From: Serripes groenlandicus
Lineage: Eukaryota > Mollusca > Bivalvia > Cardiida > Cardiidae
Reading direction: 5' to 3'
Assembly (NCBI GenBank): GCA_031761405.1
Contig: JASEVX010000017.1
Span: 9,611,675 to 9,675,674, forward strand
Length of the DNA: 64,000 nt
Positions within the stretch are counted from its first letter, which is position 1; every line of letters starts with the position of its first letter. The notes under the pieces are model-generated. The model saw nothing but the letters and a program-made list of their open reading frames with translations. It ran no database searches and was not told the DNA's origin. The position numbers and the translations under genes are program-made. Positions 41,713 through 53,070 of this stretch are shown piece by piece.

Positions 41713-42235
41713 GTGCGACCAATCAATCCAGTGCATGGATATATCGACAAACTCGCATTATTTTAATGAAATACAAAATTAGACAACAACAGGGTAAACA
41801 GTGAAAACGGGACTCATTAATGAAAAAGAAATGTCTTCCTTGGGCGTAAGCATCCACCAAGTCATACGACGCCTGTGTCACGTTCTTAGACACGTCTCAG
41901 TAATTTAGGAAAATGCGTTTAGTACACAATGACTGAGGCGATATTCTGATCGGAGTTCACTATTGTCGGCCAAACTCAAGAAATTTCATATTTACTTACA
42001 CTGTGCTTCTCGTTTTCTTCTCGTCGGATTATTATTTAACCCATTCCCTAATATGGTATATTCTGAAATCGTCAGCTTGGAAAACAACTAGGTGAAAACA
42101 AACCAGAACTAAATGATACTCATTTCGATTTATGCAGCGGAAAAGGACTCCTTTCGAATATGTAATCAATCAGTATCGTTTTCTGTCGTCCTTTACAGAA
42201 ATTAATTAACAAACAACTCGGATTCCTTTTCTGGG
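41713..42235. other. No recognised feature
   Basis: Low-copy DNA. Around 42040-42110, CCATTCCCTAATATGG and CGTCAGCTTGGAAAACAACT hint at an eroded A copy. Confidence 0.4.
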
Positions 42236-42449
42236 TTAAATCTTTCAGCGCCACAGGCAATATTGAGGTTTTTGCAAACAATGCAGATTCATGTGAGTCA
42301 GCTCGTAACGAGCTGTCTCACCTGAAATCAGCATTGTTTGCCTTTTAATTACCAAAATGTTCAAAAACTTTCAAAAATTGAGAAATGGACACACCCTATT
42401 TTGAACATGGAAGAGTCTACTTAAAACAACTCGGTGCTGAAAGAGTTAA
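42236..42449. mobile_element. Family F hairpin MITE
   Basis: TTAA on both sides. Left end ATCTTTCAGCGCCACAGGCA, right end CTCGGTGCTGAAAGAG. Same orientation as 27325-27538. Core GAGTCAGCTCGTAACGAGCT. Confidence 0.88.
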
Positions 42450-43042
42450 TTAGCGCAGGAGCTGTGTCGTTTTACAATATTAAACGTGACTACATATTAG
42501 TGCAATGGCCGGATGTGAAGCCATATAGATGCCTTTAACCTGTGTCCAATGCCTAAAGAAACTGGTCGTTGGAACCTATTGGAATAAGGGGAATGGACAT
42601 GCTTGCGTTAATGGCAATAATGCGAAACTGCAATATCAAATATACCAGGGCGCATGAAATACATATCTCTTGGTCTATGCAAACATCAGATTAGCCTGCA
42701 CTTTCGCGCAATAACGACCAAAGTTCAGCTGTTAGTGTTTGCAACTGGATTATTTTTGTCAAATTTCAATATCTCCGAAGGTTTGTTTCCGCATGGCGAG
42801 GTCGTAATAACACCATTGCTATTGGGCATGTATGAATTAATGGCTTCTGGAACACAACGTAAATGGAAAATAGAGATGTCAACACGTTTCAATCAATTAT
42901 GATAAAAATCTACAGGCTTTATTGATCCATGTGTTAATTAATCGTGTGAAGTGTATACCTGGTGTTATGCAGTTGAGGGTAACGCGGTTATAGAACCAGA
43001 TTAACGTGTTCTACTGCAAAGCTGGGTATATATCTATATAAT
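42450..43042. other. No recognised feature
   Basis: Low-copy DNA with an 82-codon plus frame (42654-42902) that I do not recognise. Its composition does not stand out and no splice context is evident. Confidence 0.45.
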
Positions 43043-43054
43043 TCGTCAACAAGT

Positions 43055-43261
43055 AAAGTCATTGCGACATTAGTCATTCGTCTTCCACCAATGGGCTATC
43101 AGTCTATGTGGAAAAGCAGCCAGTTGCTTGGGAATATTGTTGTGTGGAGTACTGGTGTGAGGAAACCAGAAAACATATGAGTAGGTGAACTGGCCGCCGT
43201 GATATGACTGAGAAATTGTTAAAAACGGCGTTAAACCCCAATCAATCAATCAATCAATCAA
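43055..43261 (+). mobile_element. SINE-E, 5'-truncated, with 12-bp target duplication
   Basis: Starts in the body (AAAGTCATTGCGACATTAGT, CTTCCACCAATGGGCTATCA), then TTGTTGTGTGGAGTACTGG and tail GGCCGCCGTGATATGACTGA, AAAACGGCGTTAAACCCC, (AATC)n. TCGTCAACAAGT is exact on both sides (43043-43054 and 43262-43273). Confidence 0.95.
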
Positions 43262-43353
43262 TCGTCAACAAGTCACATGAGCTATCGTTAAGGTTCCGAC
43301 ACATTAATGCACCCTTGGATTGGATAGCGTCCAAGGATTCTTGCTGCAATACC

Positions 43354-43600
43354 ATATGCGCCGTCGCGCGAGTAAACCAACAGTATGGCCTCTGCGTAAT
43401 GTATCGACCAAGATCAGCATGCGCAGTCTGCGCAGACTTATCCAGGCCGACACATTCCGTCTCAGGAGGATAGAAGTATAAAGTAATGACTCCTGAAGCA
43501 GAAAATCCACAGGGGACGAAAAGTGTCTATCCGGGCATGCTTATGCTGATCAGGGTCGATATTTTACGCAGAGTTGGTTTTATCGTGGGACGGCTTATAT
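43354..43600. mobile_element. Family B long-TIR MITE
   Basis: Begins ATATGCGCCGTCGCGCGAGT and ends ATCGTGGGACGGCTTATAT. A short deletion in the right arm removes CCACAATG. Confidence 0.82.
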
Positions 43601-44444
43601 AGCTGGTCACCTGGACATCGACCGATAAAAGAAATAATTATAATGTTGCTGTTATTAAAATATATATAATACTGGAAAATGTGTAACTGTATTTGTTAAA
43701 ATGGAGCAATGGTGGTACATACCATCATCAGAAAGTTAAAATAATAATGAAATGCGAAAAATAATGTTGAATTCTCGGTGAAGCGTTAACATCATGTGAT
43801 GACAATTCGGAAAAAGCTTTTACTACATTATCCCCATGTATCTCTTTGACTGTGTCTATTTAATATCTAGTGTTTGATTCACGCAAGGAAACCCTTAACC
43901 GTCAAGAAACTATTCTATGTAGCTGTTTTAGTGTAATAAGCCAGACAGGAAACAAGCTTTTGTGAACTGATATCCGTAATATGTCTCTACGAAGGATTAT
44001 TTCCAGGTTAATGTTGACGTAAAAGGAAATTCCTTAGTTATGTTTAGTAAATTGGCTTATATGGTCGAGTATTCCAACTTCGTGTGTATCCAAAGTGCCT
44101 GCCGTTTTATCTCGTGACTTTGTACGAATCTAATTTTCTATGTAAAGTATTATGCAAACAATATGTATATAATATTGCAAAATACCGATTTCTTAGATCA
44201 AAATATAAGAACAATTTACGTCATCAAAACTTTGTAAAAACACATGATGATCTACAGAAATTGAGAGAAGCTTCTTACAAACTTGTTTTTCATTTATTTA
44301 ATAAAATAAGTATATGAATAAATATATATCATTTAAATGACACACATTGTATTTAAACATCACATTTAGCGTAATATATATCATACCGTGCAATATTGGA
44401 TTCTAATTATGGCCTTTTGCAATATATAGTTGTTGTTGTTGTTG
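43601..44444. other. No recognised feature
   Basis: About 0.85 kb of AT-rich low-copy DNA, with a 77-codon plus frame (44084-44317) rich in Lys, Tyr, Phe and Asn as expected from composition. A (TTG)n run lies at 44429-44445. Confidence 0.5.
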
Positions 44445-44449
44445 TCGTT

Positions 44450-44630
44450 GCTTGGTGTTTTTCGCCGCTTTCAACAAATGTTCAGTTATATCACGGGTTC
44501 TCCTGGGTAGTTACGAGTACTACTGGTCCGTTTATCCGGACACCAGTCATTCAGTCGTAATGCTAACTATGTAACCCTGAGCGCCAAGGAGGGCAGCCAT
44601 TTCTACCGCCCTCCCCAAGGTGGACGCTTT
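44450..44630 (-). mobile_element. SINE-C, body and tail, reverse
   Basis: On the minus strand: GGCTGCCCTCCTTGGCGCTC, AGGGTTACATAGTTAGC, ATTACGACTGAATGACTGG, ACCAGTAGTACTCGTAAC and tail CCGTGATATAACTGAACATT, TTGTTGAAAGCGGCG. The head is cut. Confidence 0.78.
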
Positions 44631-44954
44631 AAAGGTTCTGATAAGTCGTATACAAAGGCTATATCTTGTTTATTTTTAATCTTTTCGATCGGATTGTGTG
44701 AATTCACAGGCTGATCTAGATCTACAATATTCGCAAAAGTCAACTTGTACATTTTCTAACGAACATGCTTATTTTCATCCGAGAGTAATAAATATAATAT
44801 TCTTTTCTTTTCTGTCCAGTAGCAATTAATAAACGGCTGTGAAGCAGATTACCTTTAAAAGAAATTGTTGAAAAAGATAATGTCTTCATATGAGTACCTT
44901 CTCCAGTTCTGTTCTGTTGAAAACAGGACCTCGGAGGTAAAAATAAACTGTGTC
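44631..44954. other. No recognised feature
   Basis: Low-copy AT-rich DNA. Confidence 0.45.
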
Positions 44955-45015
44955 CTTGATGTCAAAATAAATGGACCAATAGTACCGGTAACTTGGCCAC
45001 GAAACGCCATACTAA
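44955..45015 (+). mobile_element. SINE-C distal fragment
   Basis: GATGTCAAAATAAATGGACC, AATAGTACCGGTAACTTGG and CCACGAAACGCCATA parallel the distal SINE-C body. Confidence 0.5.
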
Positions 45016-45340
45016 TAAAATAAAAAATGAAAAAGATAATACTTGTAGAAAAGGCAGTGTAATACGTAAAATACCCCTCTTCCAGGTAGCATGATTGGGA
45101 CCACAATCTAGGTAATCTTATATCGTTCTCGCGACAGCCATGTTACGGCCGGAAACAGAAAATACGACATCCTGTTACAGCCTCACTGTAAAGATTTTCC
45201 GATTACTTCCACCTGACTTATTCAAAGATATATTTTCTGGCTCGTTCATATTCTCGGTGATTATTCCTGTTGAATGGGACCTCGTCCTCGTTCTCCTTTC
45301 TTTCTTTTTGTTTTGTTTAATCATTCTCATTCATTTCTTA
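45016..45340. other. Low-copy DNA with an unrecognised 77-codon frame
   Basis: The plus frame at 45140-45373 is hydrophobic toward its end (LVLVLLSFFLFCLIILIHFL) but runs into the F element at 45341. I see no homology, promoter or splice sites that would support a gene. Confidence 0.35.
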
Positions 45341-45553
45341 TTAACTCTTTCAGCGCCGAATTGTTTAAAGTAGACTCTTCCATGTTCAAAGTCGAGCGTC
45401 TCCATTTCTCAGGTCAAATATTTTTTGGATTATTTTGATGAATAAAAGGCAAACAATGCTGATTTCAAGTGAGACAGCTCGTTACGAGCTGACTCACTTG
45501 AATCTGCATTGTTTGCAAAAACCTCAATATTGCCTTTGGCGCTGAAGAGTTAA
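45341..45553. mobile_element. Family F hairpin MITE
   Basis: TTAA on both sides; right end GGCGCTGAAGAG has lost one A. Core GACAGCTCGTTACGAGCTGA intact. Confidence 0.9.
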
Positions 45554-46230
45554 TAACTGATGACATAGGCGTAAAACCCCCAAATAAATCAAATCATATC
45601 ATAAGTCCAATATATCAGATATTCTTTGATCATTATAAAGCCGGCAACTCTAAAGCAGTTCAGCTAATAGGATTCGACTGTTGCATATTAAATACGTAAA
45701 ACGTAAGTTTGCATAGGAAAATACTATGCTCAATCGGATAACTGCGCCCGTTTTATGTGCAGGGAGAATAGTGTAATAAAAGATTTCCGGATTCGGAGAT
45801 TGTTCGACGCTGGGGGAATGATGCCTTCTTAGAATTACAAGAATCGAACTCACTGAATCATGTGTAAAATAAGATTGAATACGCTCCAATGAGTTTTTCC
45901 TATAGACTTCCGTAATTTTATCTTTACTCCTGATTTACTATTTACGGTGATTTAGACCATGCTTCATGTCCGGATTTGATTGGCCGAGATATGTCATAGG
46001 TTTCAACACTTAACCTGAACCAGACGAGTCGTTTGAAACCGCGCATCGCCAGATGACATTTGAAAAACATAGTAGGAAAAGGAGCAATTGCCCAAAACCA
46101 ATTACTGATGTCCCATCACTCTATCAAAGTTACTTCTATTGTGCGTGATAATATACATTTTTTCCTCAGATACGTCCCAATAAGTGGACTGAAATAACAT
46201 AATCCGGTTTATTGACTTCGAGGTGATCCT
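45554..46230. other. Low-copy DNA with an eroded A fragment
   Basis: Around 46040-46100, CGCCAGATGACATTTGAAAA, ACATAGTAGGAAAAGGAGC and AATTGCCC resemble the left half of A. The rest is not recognised. Confidence 0.45.
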
Positions 46231-46249
46231 TGAAGTACTATTTTCAACC

Positions 46250-46433
46250 GTCATAGTGACATAAAGCCTGATAAATCCCCATAAAAGATAGCATAATAGT
46301 TAAGTAAAGTTGAAAACAGTGTTGCCAAGGTTGAAATTGCTCACCATGAGCAATTTCCCCTTTGGCCACAAGGTTTTCAAAAGTCGTCTGCTGCTTTTGC
46401 GTCAAAATGCGTCTGCAGGTGGGAAAGGGTTAA
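46250..46433. mobile_element. Family A MITE, left end degenerate
   Basis: GAAATTGCTCACCATGAGCAATTTC core, AAAAGTCGTCTGCTGCTTTT and the right end CAGGTGGGAAAGGGTTAA. The left terminus is unrecognisable. Confidence 0.8.
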
Positions 46434-46515
46434 TGAAGATTTTTAGTCGTCTGCTTTAGCGGGATGATACTTATGGTCAGTTCTTCGCCCTCCGTCTGTC
46501 TGCCTGTCATAGTTT
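46434..46515 (+). repeat. GTCT-rich microsatellite head
   Basis: CGCCCTCCGTCTGTCTGCCT resembles the microsatellite heads of P elements, with a GCGGGATGATACTTATGGTC lead-in; no core repeats follow. Confidence 0.35.
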
Positions 46516-47221
46516 GGCTTTATTGTTGTTTATCCACTCTCAGTACCAGGTTTGCATTGGGTTATAAAGTTTCCCTTATCAGTTCGCGTATTCACATGAC
46601 CTGCTTGACTTGATTTACTGTTTATTTACGTATCCATGATACTACTAGCCACATACCGAAATGATTTCATATGGGTTTGCACCCTGATTACATTACATTC
46701 AGACAAAAGATATAAAATTCACTGCAACATCTACAAATCTCAATGCACGAGTCCTAAAATGCATGGTGAATGCATTATACTTCTCTGATAATTACGTTTG
46801 TTTACCGAAATGCATATAAGAAAATGTATTCATATTAATTTTAAACGTGGTTTTTTTTGTGGTTTTTTGCAATTATGGAGATAATACGGTTAAAAGAAAC
46901 CCATTGAATGATATATGAGTTTGTATTTCAAACCAACTTAACCAATGATAAGATCTATGATTATGCTTAGAGACGTTGTATTATTTATCTTTGTTCAATA
47001 GATGTACCTTCCATGTATTTACCAAGTCCTTCTTTGTGCGTTTTCCAGTTTATTATCCTATTATGATTATAACAGCTGAGTGCACACAGGGATGTGTTGT
47101 TTGTGAATATCTGCCTTTGCAAGCTGTTGTGATCATGCTGTGAGAATTGATCTAAAGATTGTGCATGTAGAGATTTTTGTCAATCTTACATAGCCATGAT
47201 ATAATGTCTTAATGACACTCC
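46516..47221. other. No recognised feature
   Basis: About 0.7 kb of AT-rich low-copy DNA. Confidence 0.5.
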
Positions 47222-47405
47222 TTAACCCTTTCCCACATACAACAAAACTGCAGCAGACGACATAGTATCAAAAACTTGAAAAATCTATATAAAGATAGCT
47301 TAGTTGTTAAATAAAGTTGAAAACATTGTGGCCAAAGGAGAAATTGCTCATCATGAGCAATTTCACCTTTAGCCACAATGTTTTCAAAATTCGTCTGCTA
47401 AGACT
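47222..47405. mobile_element. Family A hairpin MITE, right end lost
   Basis: TTAACCCTTTCCCACATACA at the left and a perfect core GAAATTGCTCATCATGAGCAATTTC; stops at ATTCGTCTGCTAAGACT. Confidence 0.85.
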
Positions 47406-47637
47406 CCAAATCGTGGAGTGCATGGAGTGTATGTACTCGTTGATCATCGTTTGCTGTCATTTTGTGAACCCGAAGACAACCATTTATTATAGGTCTACAT
47501 TATGTTCTTCGTTATTATCGTTCGGAAATGAATCCTATAGCAATGCAGCAGCTTGATCTAATATATGGATAGTGAGATAATTAAATGCATATCTACGTTT
47601 AGCTCGCTGTCCAGCCAATTTTCTTTCCATCGACTGA
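47406..47637. other. No recognised feature
   Basis: Short low-copy spacer between two A copies. Confidence 0.4.
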
Positions 47638-47871
47638 ATAATCCTTTCCCACCTGCAGACGTAGCCTATTTTAAAGAAATAGCAGCAGACAAATTTTGAA
47701 AACAGTAAGGCCAAAGGTGAAATTGCTCATGATGAGCAATTTTTCCTTTGACCACAATGTTTTCAACTTTATTTAACAATTAAGCTATCCTTTATGGAGA
47801 TTTTTCAGGTTTTTGTCAATATGTTTTCAAATTCGTCTGCTGCAGATCTGTTGTATGTGGGAAAGGCTTAA
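47638..47871. mobile_element. Family A hairpin MITE
   Basis: Starts TAATCCTTTCCCACCTGCAG and ends GTGGGAAAGGCTTAA. The right spacer ATTTAACAATTAAGCTATCC is the consensus form shared with copies at 60-180 and 800-840. Confidence 0.85.
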
Positions 47872-47964
47872 ACCGCTGTACCCAACGCTATTATTCTCCC
47901 ACCAATTGTCTCACATGCTTTATTGAAACAAATTCAGTCACGTATGAATAATTTGCAGTACTTG

Positions 47965-48112
47965 TTTGATGGTTCGATCCCCTGTCGGTTCATTCAAATG
48001 ACTTTATAATAGTAGAAATGACTTTCGCTTAGGACAGACTCGCTGGTGTCGCGTTAGATAAACAGTAGTACTGATACCGTACTCAGGCAATGCCGTGATA
48101 TAACTGAAATTC
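47965..48112 (+). mobile_element. SINE-C, 5'-truncated
   Basis: GATGGTTCGATCCCCTGTCG (perfect B box), GACTCGCTGGTGTCGCG, ACAGTAGTACTGATACCG and GCCGTGATATAACTGAAATT. The A-box half is missing. Confidence 0.75.
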
Positions 48113-48317
48113 TAACACTATTGACAATTTCTCTTCTATACACAAAGAAGGATTTGAGCGTGATCTACATGCAGTATATCACTCTAAATTTCCGGAACTA
48201 TTTTTGGCTGTTGAAATTTCCTCCTGCGTATTTTGTTATACAACGTTTCTTAGTGCGCATGTGTAACTACGTTGGGCTTGACATTGTATGAATGAAGTCA
48301 CGAGCTTCTGTTGTAAA

Positions 48318-48402
48318 TGCCGTTTGGAAATTTGAATTGTAACGGTGACGTAATTGTTTTAAATGACGTCATTCACGTGTTTTACCGACATTTTTGGCGC
48401 GA
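48318..48402. repeat. Family H module, copy 1
   Basis: AATGCCGTTTGGAAATTTGA, ATTGTAACGGTGACGTAATT and TAAATGACGTCATTCACGTG match 53338-53410 closely. TGACGTCA is a CREB/ATF-type palindrome; any regulatory role is speculative. Confidence 0.7.
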
Positions 48403-48573
48403 TCGAAAACGTTGTGTTAGAATGAGACAGCAATCAAACTGAGATCTATTTCTTTAATATGTTGAAAGCGATGATAAACGCACATCAATCAAAAACCGGG
48501 TTTGAGGAATTTAAACTTTGAAGCTAATGAGTAAACGAGGTGACCGGCGTGATATGATGAAAACTTCGTTAAC

Positions 48574-48850
48574 ACTTTCCCACATGTAGACACTCCCAAG
48601 TCACGGCACGACGGTCATGGTGGAGTGCTCTTGGGCAAGGTACATTTTCTAGCCTAGTACTGGTTTGTTTACCCGGGGATCATGAATAAGTGAACTGTCA
48701 CCGTGATATAACTGAAATAATGTTGAAGGAGGCGTAAAATCCCAATAAAACATGTAGAAACATTTTAGCGCCACTGCAGCACATGGCATTTGAAAACATT
48801 GTGGAAAAAGGAGAAATTGTTCATGATGAACAATTTCTTACATTTCCCAT
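48574..48850. mobile_element. Family A MITE split by a truncated SINE-D
   Basis: The left A end TTAACACTTTCCCACATGTA is separated from the rest (GCGCCACTGCAGCACATGGC, AAAACATTGTGGAAAAAGGA, core TTGTTCATGATGAACAA) by the SINE at 48594-48752. The right A end is eroded. Confidence 0.8.
48594..48752 (+). mobile_element. SINE-D, tail type 1, 5'-truncated, nested in A
   Basis: Begins inside the head (TCCCAAGTCACGGCACGACG), continues with GGTCATGGTGGAGTGCTCTT and TACTGGTTTGTTTACCCGGG, and ends with the type-1 tail GTGATATAACTGAAATAATG, GGCGTAAAATCCCAATAAAA. ACATGTAGACAC to its left and ACATGTAGAAAC to its right form a 12-bp target duplication with one mismatch. Confidence 0.88.
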
Positions 48851-49150
48851 AATTTTTTAAAGGATTTATAGGTATAACATTTACACATTTCCAGATGTTA
48901 CGACTGTCATTTAGCTGTTCCTAAAGCAGACGACACAAGAGTATTGCGATCGGCTTGGCTTAAAAACTAGAGTTTCCATTGCTTTGATTTAAGTAGCAAA
49001 ACATCAATGCGTCTGCAGACAACCCCTCAATCCGAGAAACATTAAGCCGATAAACACGCTGTTTTATGTCCTAATTCGCCATATTTCATTGCGGCTTTTT
49101 AAGTTGTAATCGTTTACTTGGGAATTACTGTAATCCATGCTTTCCCACAG
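48851..49150. other. No recognised feature
   Basis: Low-copy DNA before SINE-E. Confidence 0.45.
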
Positions 49151-49154
49151 GACT

Positions 49155-49294
49155 ACGTCGCGGTAGCTCATTCCGTATCTACGCGCGCTGTCAATCCAGG
49201 GGTTGTGAGTTCGAATACCAGCTCGGCCAACATTCTTTTCGGCGTTCGACAAAGGTCGATGCGTCAATCGCTTTCGTATTTCACCAATGGGCCT
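49155..49294 (+). mobile_element. SINE-E, head and proximal body
   Basis: GCGGTAGCTCATTCCGTATC (A-box region), CGCGCTGTCAATCCAGGGGT, GTGAGTTCGAATACCAGCTC (B box with one change) and GGCGTTCGACAAAGGTCGAT. It ends TTTCACCAATGGGCCTCTGT, exactly where the 45-bp minisatellite starts: GGGCCTCTGTCATTATATAC is half SINE, half array. Confidence 0.8.
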
Positions 49295-49437
49295 CTGTCA
49301 TTATATACATTTAGTATTTATGGTATACAGAAAGTCTCTGTCATTATATACATCTAGCACTTATGGTATACAGAAAGTCTCTGACATTATATACATATAG
49401 CATTTATGGTATACAGAAGGCCTCTGTCATTATATAG
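49285..49437. repeat. 45-46 bp minisatellite, left block, ~3 copies
   Basis: The unit is TCTAGTATTTATGGTATACA then GAAGGCCTCTGTCATTATAT and ACA. Interrupted at 49438 by a ~620 bp insertion and resumed at ~50060. Confidence 0.95.
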
Positions 49438-50060
49438 AGTTTAATTAACATTGTTGTTTTCATGATACGGGATTTAAACCCCAAGTGGAAGAGATTCTTG
49501 CGATATAAAAACGAGTGCGCCGTAGCGCACGAGTTTTTATATGCAAGAATCTCTTTCACGAGGGATTTAATTCTCAAATCAAGAAAACAATGTTTATTAA
49601 ACTATATATTATATACTCGGCGATAATTTTCGTTTTTAAACGACGATACCCCTGTACAGCTCATTTAGTTTTAGCTCAGAAGTGGTGAGATCTGAATGAC
49701 GTAATCTGCCAGTTTTGCAATGACGTCACTATATATAATTATAATATTATATATATATATACGTGACGTCACCGACAATGTGTACATTGATTAAAATAAA
49801 CTTGTGTAATGTCGATTCAAGCTCTTATTTGCGGATTTAAAAGTGCAATTGTGGATTATTTAACGGTTCATCATGGAAATAAAGTGTTAAGTAGTGAAAA
49901 CGGAGCTTAAAAGTGTTTAAAAGAGATTTTAAAAAAGTAGTTCTGAAAATCCGGCTAGTGAGCTATATCGCACACTAGGCGATATTGCTCAGTAGACAAA
50001 AAGCATGTTATAGGTTTTCTCAAGTTGGGAAATCTCTATATTTTATCATTCAATATATAA
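49438..50060. mobile_element. ~620 bp insertion with a large hairpin at its left end
   Basis: 49438-49603 is an imperfect inverted repeat: AGTTTAATTAACATTGTTGT pairs with ACAATGTTTATTAAACT, AGAGATTCTTGC with GCAAGAATCTCT, and GTGCGC with GCGCAC across CGTA. The remainder has TGACGTCA-containing blocks around a TA run (49719-49770), and TAGTGAGCTATATCGCACAC-TAGGCGATATTGCTCA near 49960. Because it splits the minisatellite it is younger than the array. Class unknown. The hairpin suggests a foldback or Helitron-like type. Confidence 0.6.
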
Positions 50061-52292
50061 TATATATATCTAATAGTTATGGTATACAGAAGGCCTCTGT
50101 TATTATATACATCTAGTATTTATGGTATACAGAAGGCCTCTGTCATTATATACATCTAGTGTACTTATGGTATACAGGAGGCCTCTGTCATTATATACAT
50201 CTAGTACTTATGGTATACAGAAGGCCTCTGTTTATTATATACATCTAGGACTTATGGTATACAGAAGGCCTCTGTTATTATATACAACTAGTATTTATGG
50301 TATACAGAAAGCCTCTGTCATTAAATACATCTATTATTTATGGTATACAGAAAGTCTCTGTCATTATATACATCTAGTATTTATGGTATACAGAAAGCCT
50401 GTCATTATATACATCTAGTATTTATGGTATACAGTAAGCCTCTGTCATTATATACATCTAGTATTTATGGTATACAGAAAGCCTCTGTCATTATATACAT
50501 CTAGTAGTTATGGTATACAGAAGGCCTCTGTCATTATATACATCTAGTATTTATGGTATACAGAAAGCCTCTGTCATTATATACATCTAGTAATTATGGT
50601 ATGCAGAAAGCCTCTGTCATTATATACATCTAGTATTTATGGTATACAGAAGGCCTCTGTCATTATATACATCTAGTACTTATGGTATACAGGAGGCCTC
50701 TGTCATTATATACATCTAGTACTTATGGTATACAGAAGGCCTCTGTTTATTATATACATCTAGGACTTATGGTATACAGAAGGCCTCTGTTATTATATAC
50801 AACTAGTATTTATGGTATACAGAAAGCCTCTGTCATTATATACATCTATTATTTATGGTATACAGAAAGTCTCTGTCATTATATACATCTAGTATTTATG
50901 GTATACAGAAAGCCTCTGTCATTATATACATCTAGTAATTATGGTATACAGAAAGCCTCTGTCATTATATACATCTAGTAGTTATGGTATACAGAAAGTC
51001 TCCGTCATTATATACATCTAGTATTTATGGTATACAGAAGGCCTCTGTCATTATATACATCTAGTATTTATGGTATACAGAAAGCCTCTGTCATTATAAA
51101 GATCTAGTATTTATGGTATACAGAAGGCCTCTGTTATTATATACATCTAGTATTTATAGTATACAGAAAGCCTCTGTTATTATACATCTAGTATGTATGG
51201 TATACAGAAAGCCTCTGTCACTATGTACATATAGTATTTATGGTATTCAGAAGGCCTCTGTTATTATATACATCTAGTATTTATAGTATACAGAAAGCCT
51301 CTGTTATTATACATCTAGTATGTATGGTATACAGAAAGCCTCTGTCACTATGTACATTTAGTATTTATGGTATACAGAAGGCCTCTGTTATTATATACAT
51401 TTAGTATTTATGGTATACAGAAGACCTGTCATTATATACATTTAGTATTTATGGTATACAGAAGGCCTCTGTTATTATATACATCTAATATTTATGGTAT
51501 ACAAAAGGCCTCTGTTATTATATACATTTAGTATTTATGGTATACAGAAAGCCTCTGTCATTATATATATCTAATATTTATGGTATACAGAAGGCCTCTG
51601 GCATTATATACATCTAGTAGTTATGGTATACAGAAGGCCTCTGTTATTATATACATCTAGTATTTATGGTATACAGAAGGCTTCTGTCATTATATATATC
51701 TAGTATGTATGGTATACAGAAGGCCTCTGTCATTATATACATCTAGTATGTATGGTATACAGAATGCCTCTGTCATTATATACATCTAGTATTTATGGTA
51801 TACAGAAGGCCTCTGTCATTATATACATCTAGTATTTATGGTATACAGAAGGCCTCTGTCATTATATACATATAGTATTTATGGTATACAGAAGGCCTCT
51901 GTCATTATATACATTTAGTATTTATGGTACAGTATACAGGAAGCCTCTGTCATTACATACATATAGTATTTATGGTATACAGAAGGTCTCTGTTATTATA
52001 TACATCTAGTATTTATGGTATACAGAAAGCTTGTGTTATTATATACATCTAGTATGTATGGTATATAGAACGCCTCTGTTATTATATACATCTAGTATTT
52101 ATGGTATTCAGAAGGCCTCTGTTATTATATACATCTATTATTTATGGTATACAGAAAGCCTGTGTTATTATATACATATAGTATTTATGGTATACAGAAA
52201 GCCTGTGTTATTATATACATCTAGTATTTATGGTATACAGAAGGCCTCTGTTATTATATACATCTAGTATTTATGGTATATAGAAGGCCTCA
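50060..52292. repeat. 45-46 bp minisatellite, main block, ~48 copies
   Basis: A long array of the 49285 unit, with variants GTACTTATGG, GGACTTATGG, TTTATTATATACATC and TTATTATACATC. It contains higher-order copies: a block around 50160-50400 recurs 515 bp later (GGACTTATGG at 50248 and 50763), and a block at 51151 recurs at 51278 (127 bp). The frames of 78-98 codons on plus are by-products. It ends at GGCCTCAAATGCTC. Confidence 0.97.
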
Positions 52293-53070
52293 AATGCTCT
52301 TTTTTCGTTCATCATTACAGTCGACGCGAACAATTGCAAGAGTTCATATCCAAACACTCAACAGTTCTTTGTAGATAAGCGCGTTGTACTTTAGGTAGTT
52401 CCGTGTATGAAAGTGGCATCGTTTGTTAGACTGTTGAAATATAAGATTGTGCAGGAGACTCCAATATCATGATAACATATCCAACTACAAAAAACAATTC
52501 CCTTCTAGCGTTATTCGCGGGTATGCTACTTGTACGCGTCAGGACAAAAGGGATGCGAATGACCATTACCACACAATTTAAAGTAGTAATGCCAGAATGC
52601 ATTACCATCGTCCATTTAAACCGTTCCATCAGTAACAGGAATTTTCCTTAGAAATAGGTTTCTCTTGCCTGATAAATTAAACGGAAATAAGCCAAATGAG
52701 AGTCTCGCATGTGTCTCTGAATCAACCGATTGAATAAATAGAGGGAAAAGGACACATTGCTTGTGATAAGATAATTGAAATTGTTATTTCCGGCGTGTTT
52801 TACTACCGGTCTCAGAATTATATTATATTTAATCTGTCGATAGTATGTATTTCCTTCAAATCGTTTCAATTTGAAGAAGGCCTGAATGGCTCATTATGTA
52901 ATGGGTTCATTTGACACAACGTTTTGTTTTAGGCAGCCAGAACTGCAAAAGGAGGACTTTTAAAGTTGTTCACACCATTATAAATGTTTAATGTTGCAAA
53001 GTTTAATTCAAACACTCATCCCATGTTAAGTGTGATATGAGGTAATTGATATACACGTACATTGTATTAT
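52293..53070. other. No recognised feature
   Basis: Low-copy DNA. Overlapping 60-73 codon frames on both strands have no recognisable domain. Confidence 0.5.

Noticed and set aside
45140..45373. 77-codon hydrophobic frame as a small membrane protein
   Set aside because: Its C-terminus is inside a family F element and nothing else supports coding.
48318..48402. CREB/ATF enhancer from TGACGTCA sites
   Set aside because: The sites lie in a repeated module, and there is no gene nearby or evidence of function; kept only as a repeat feature.
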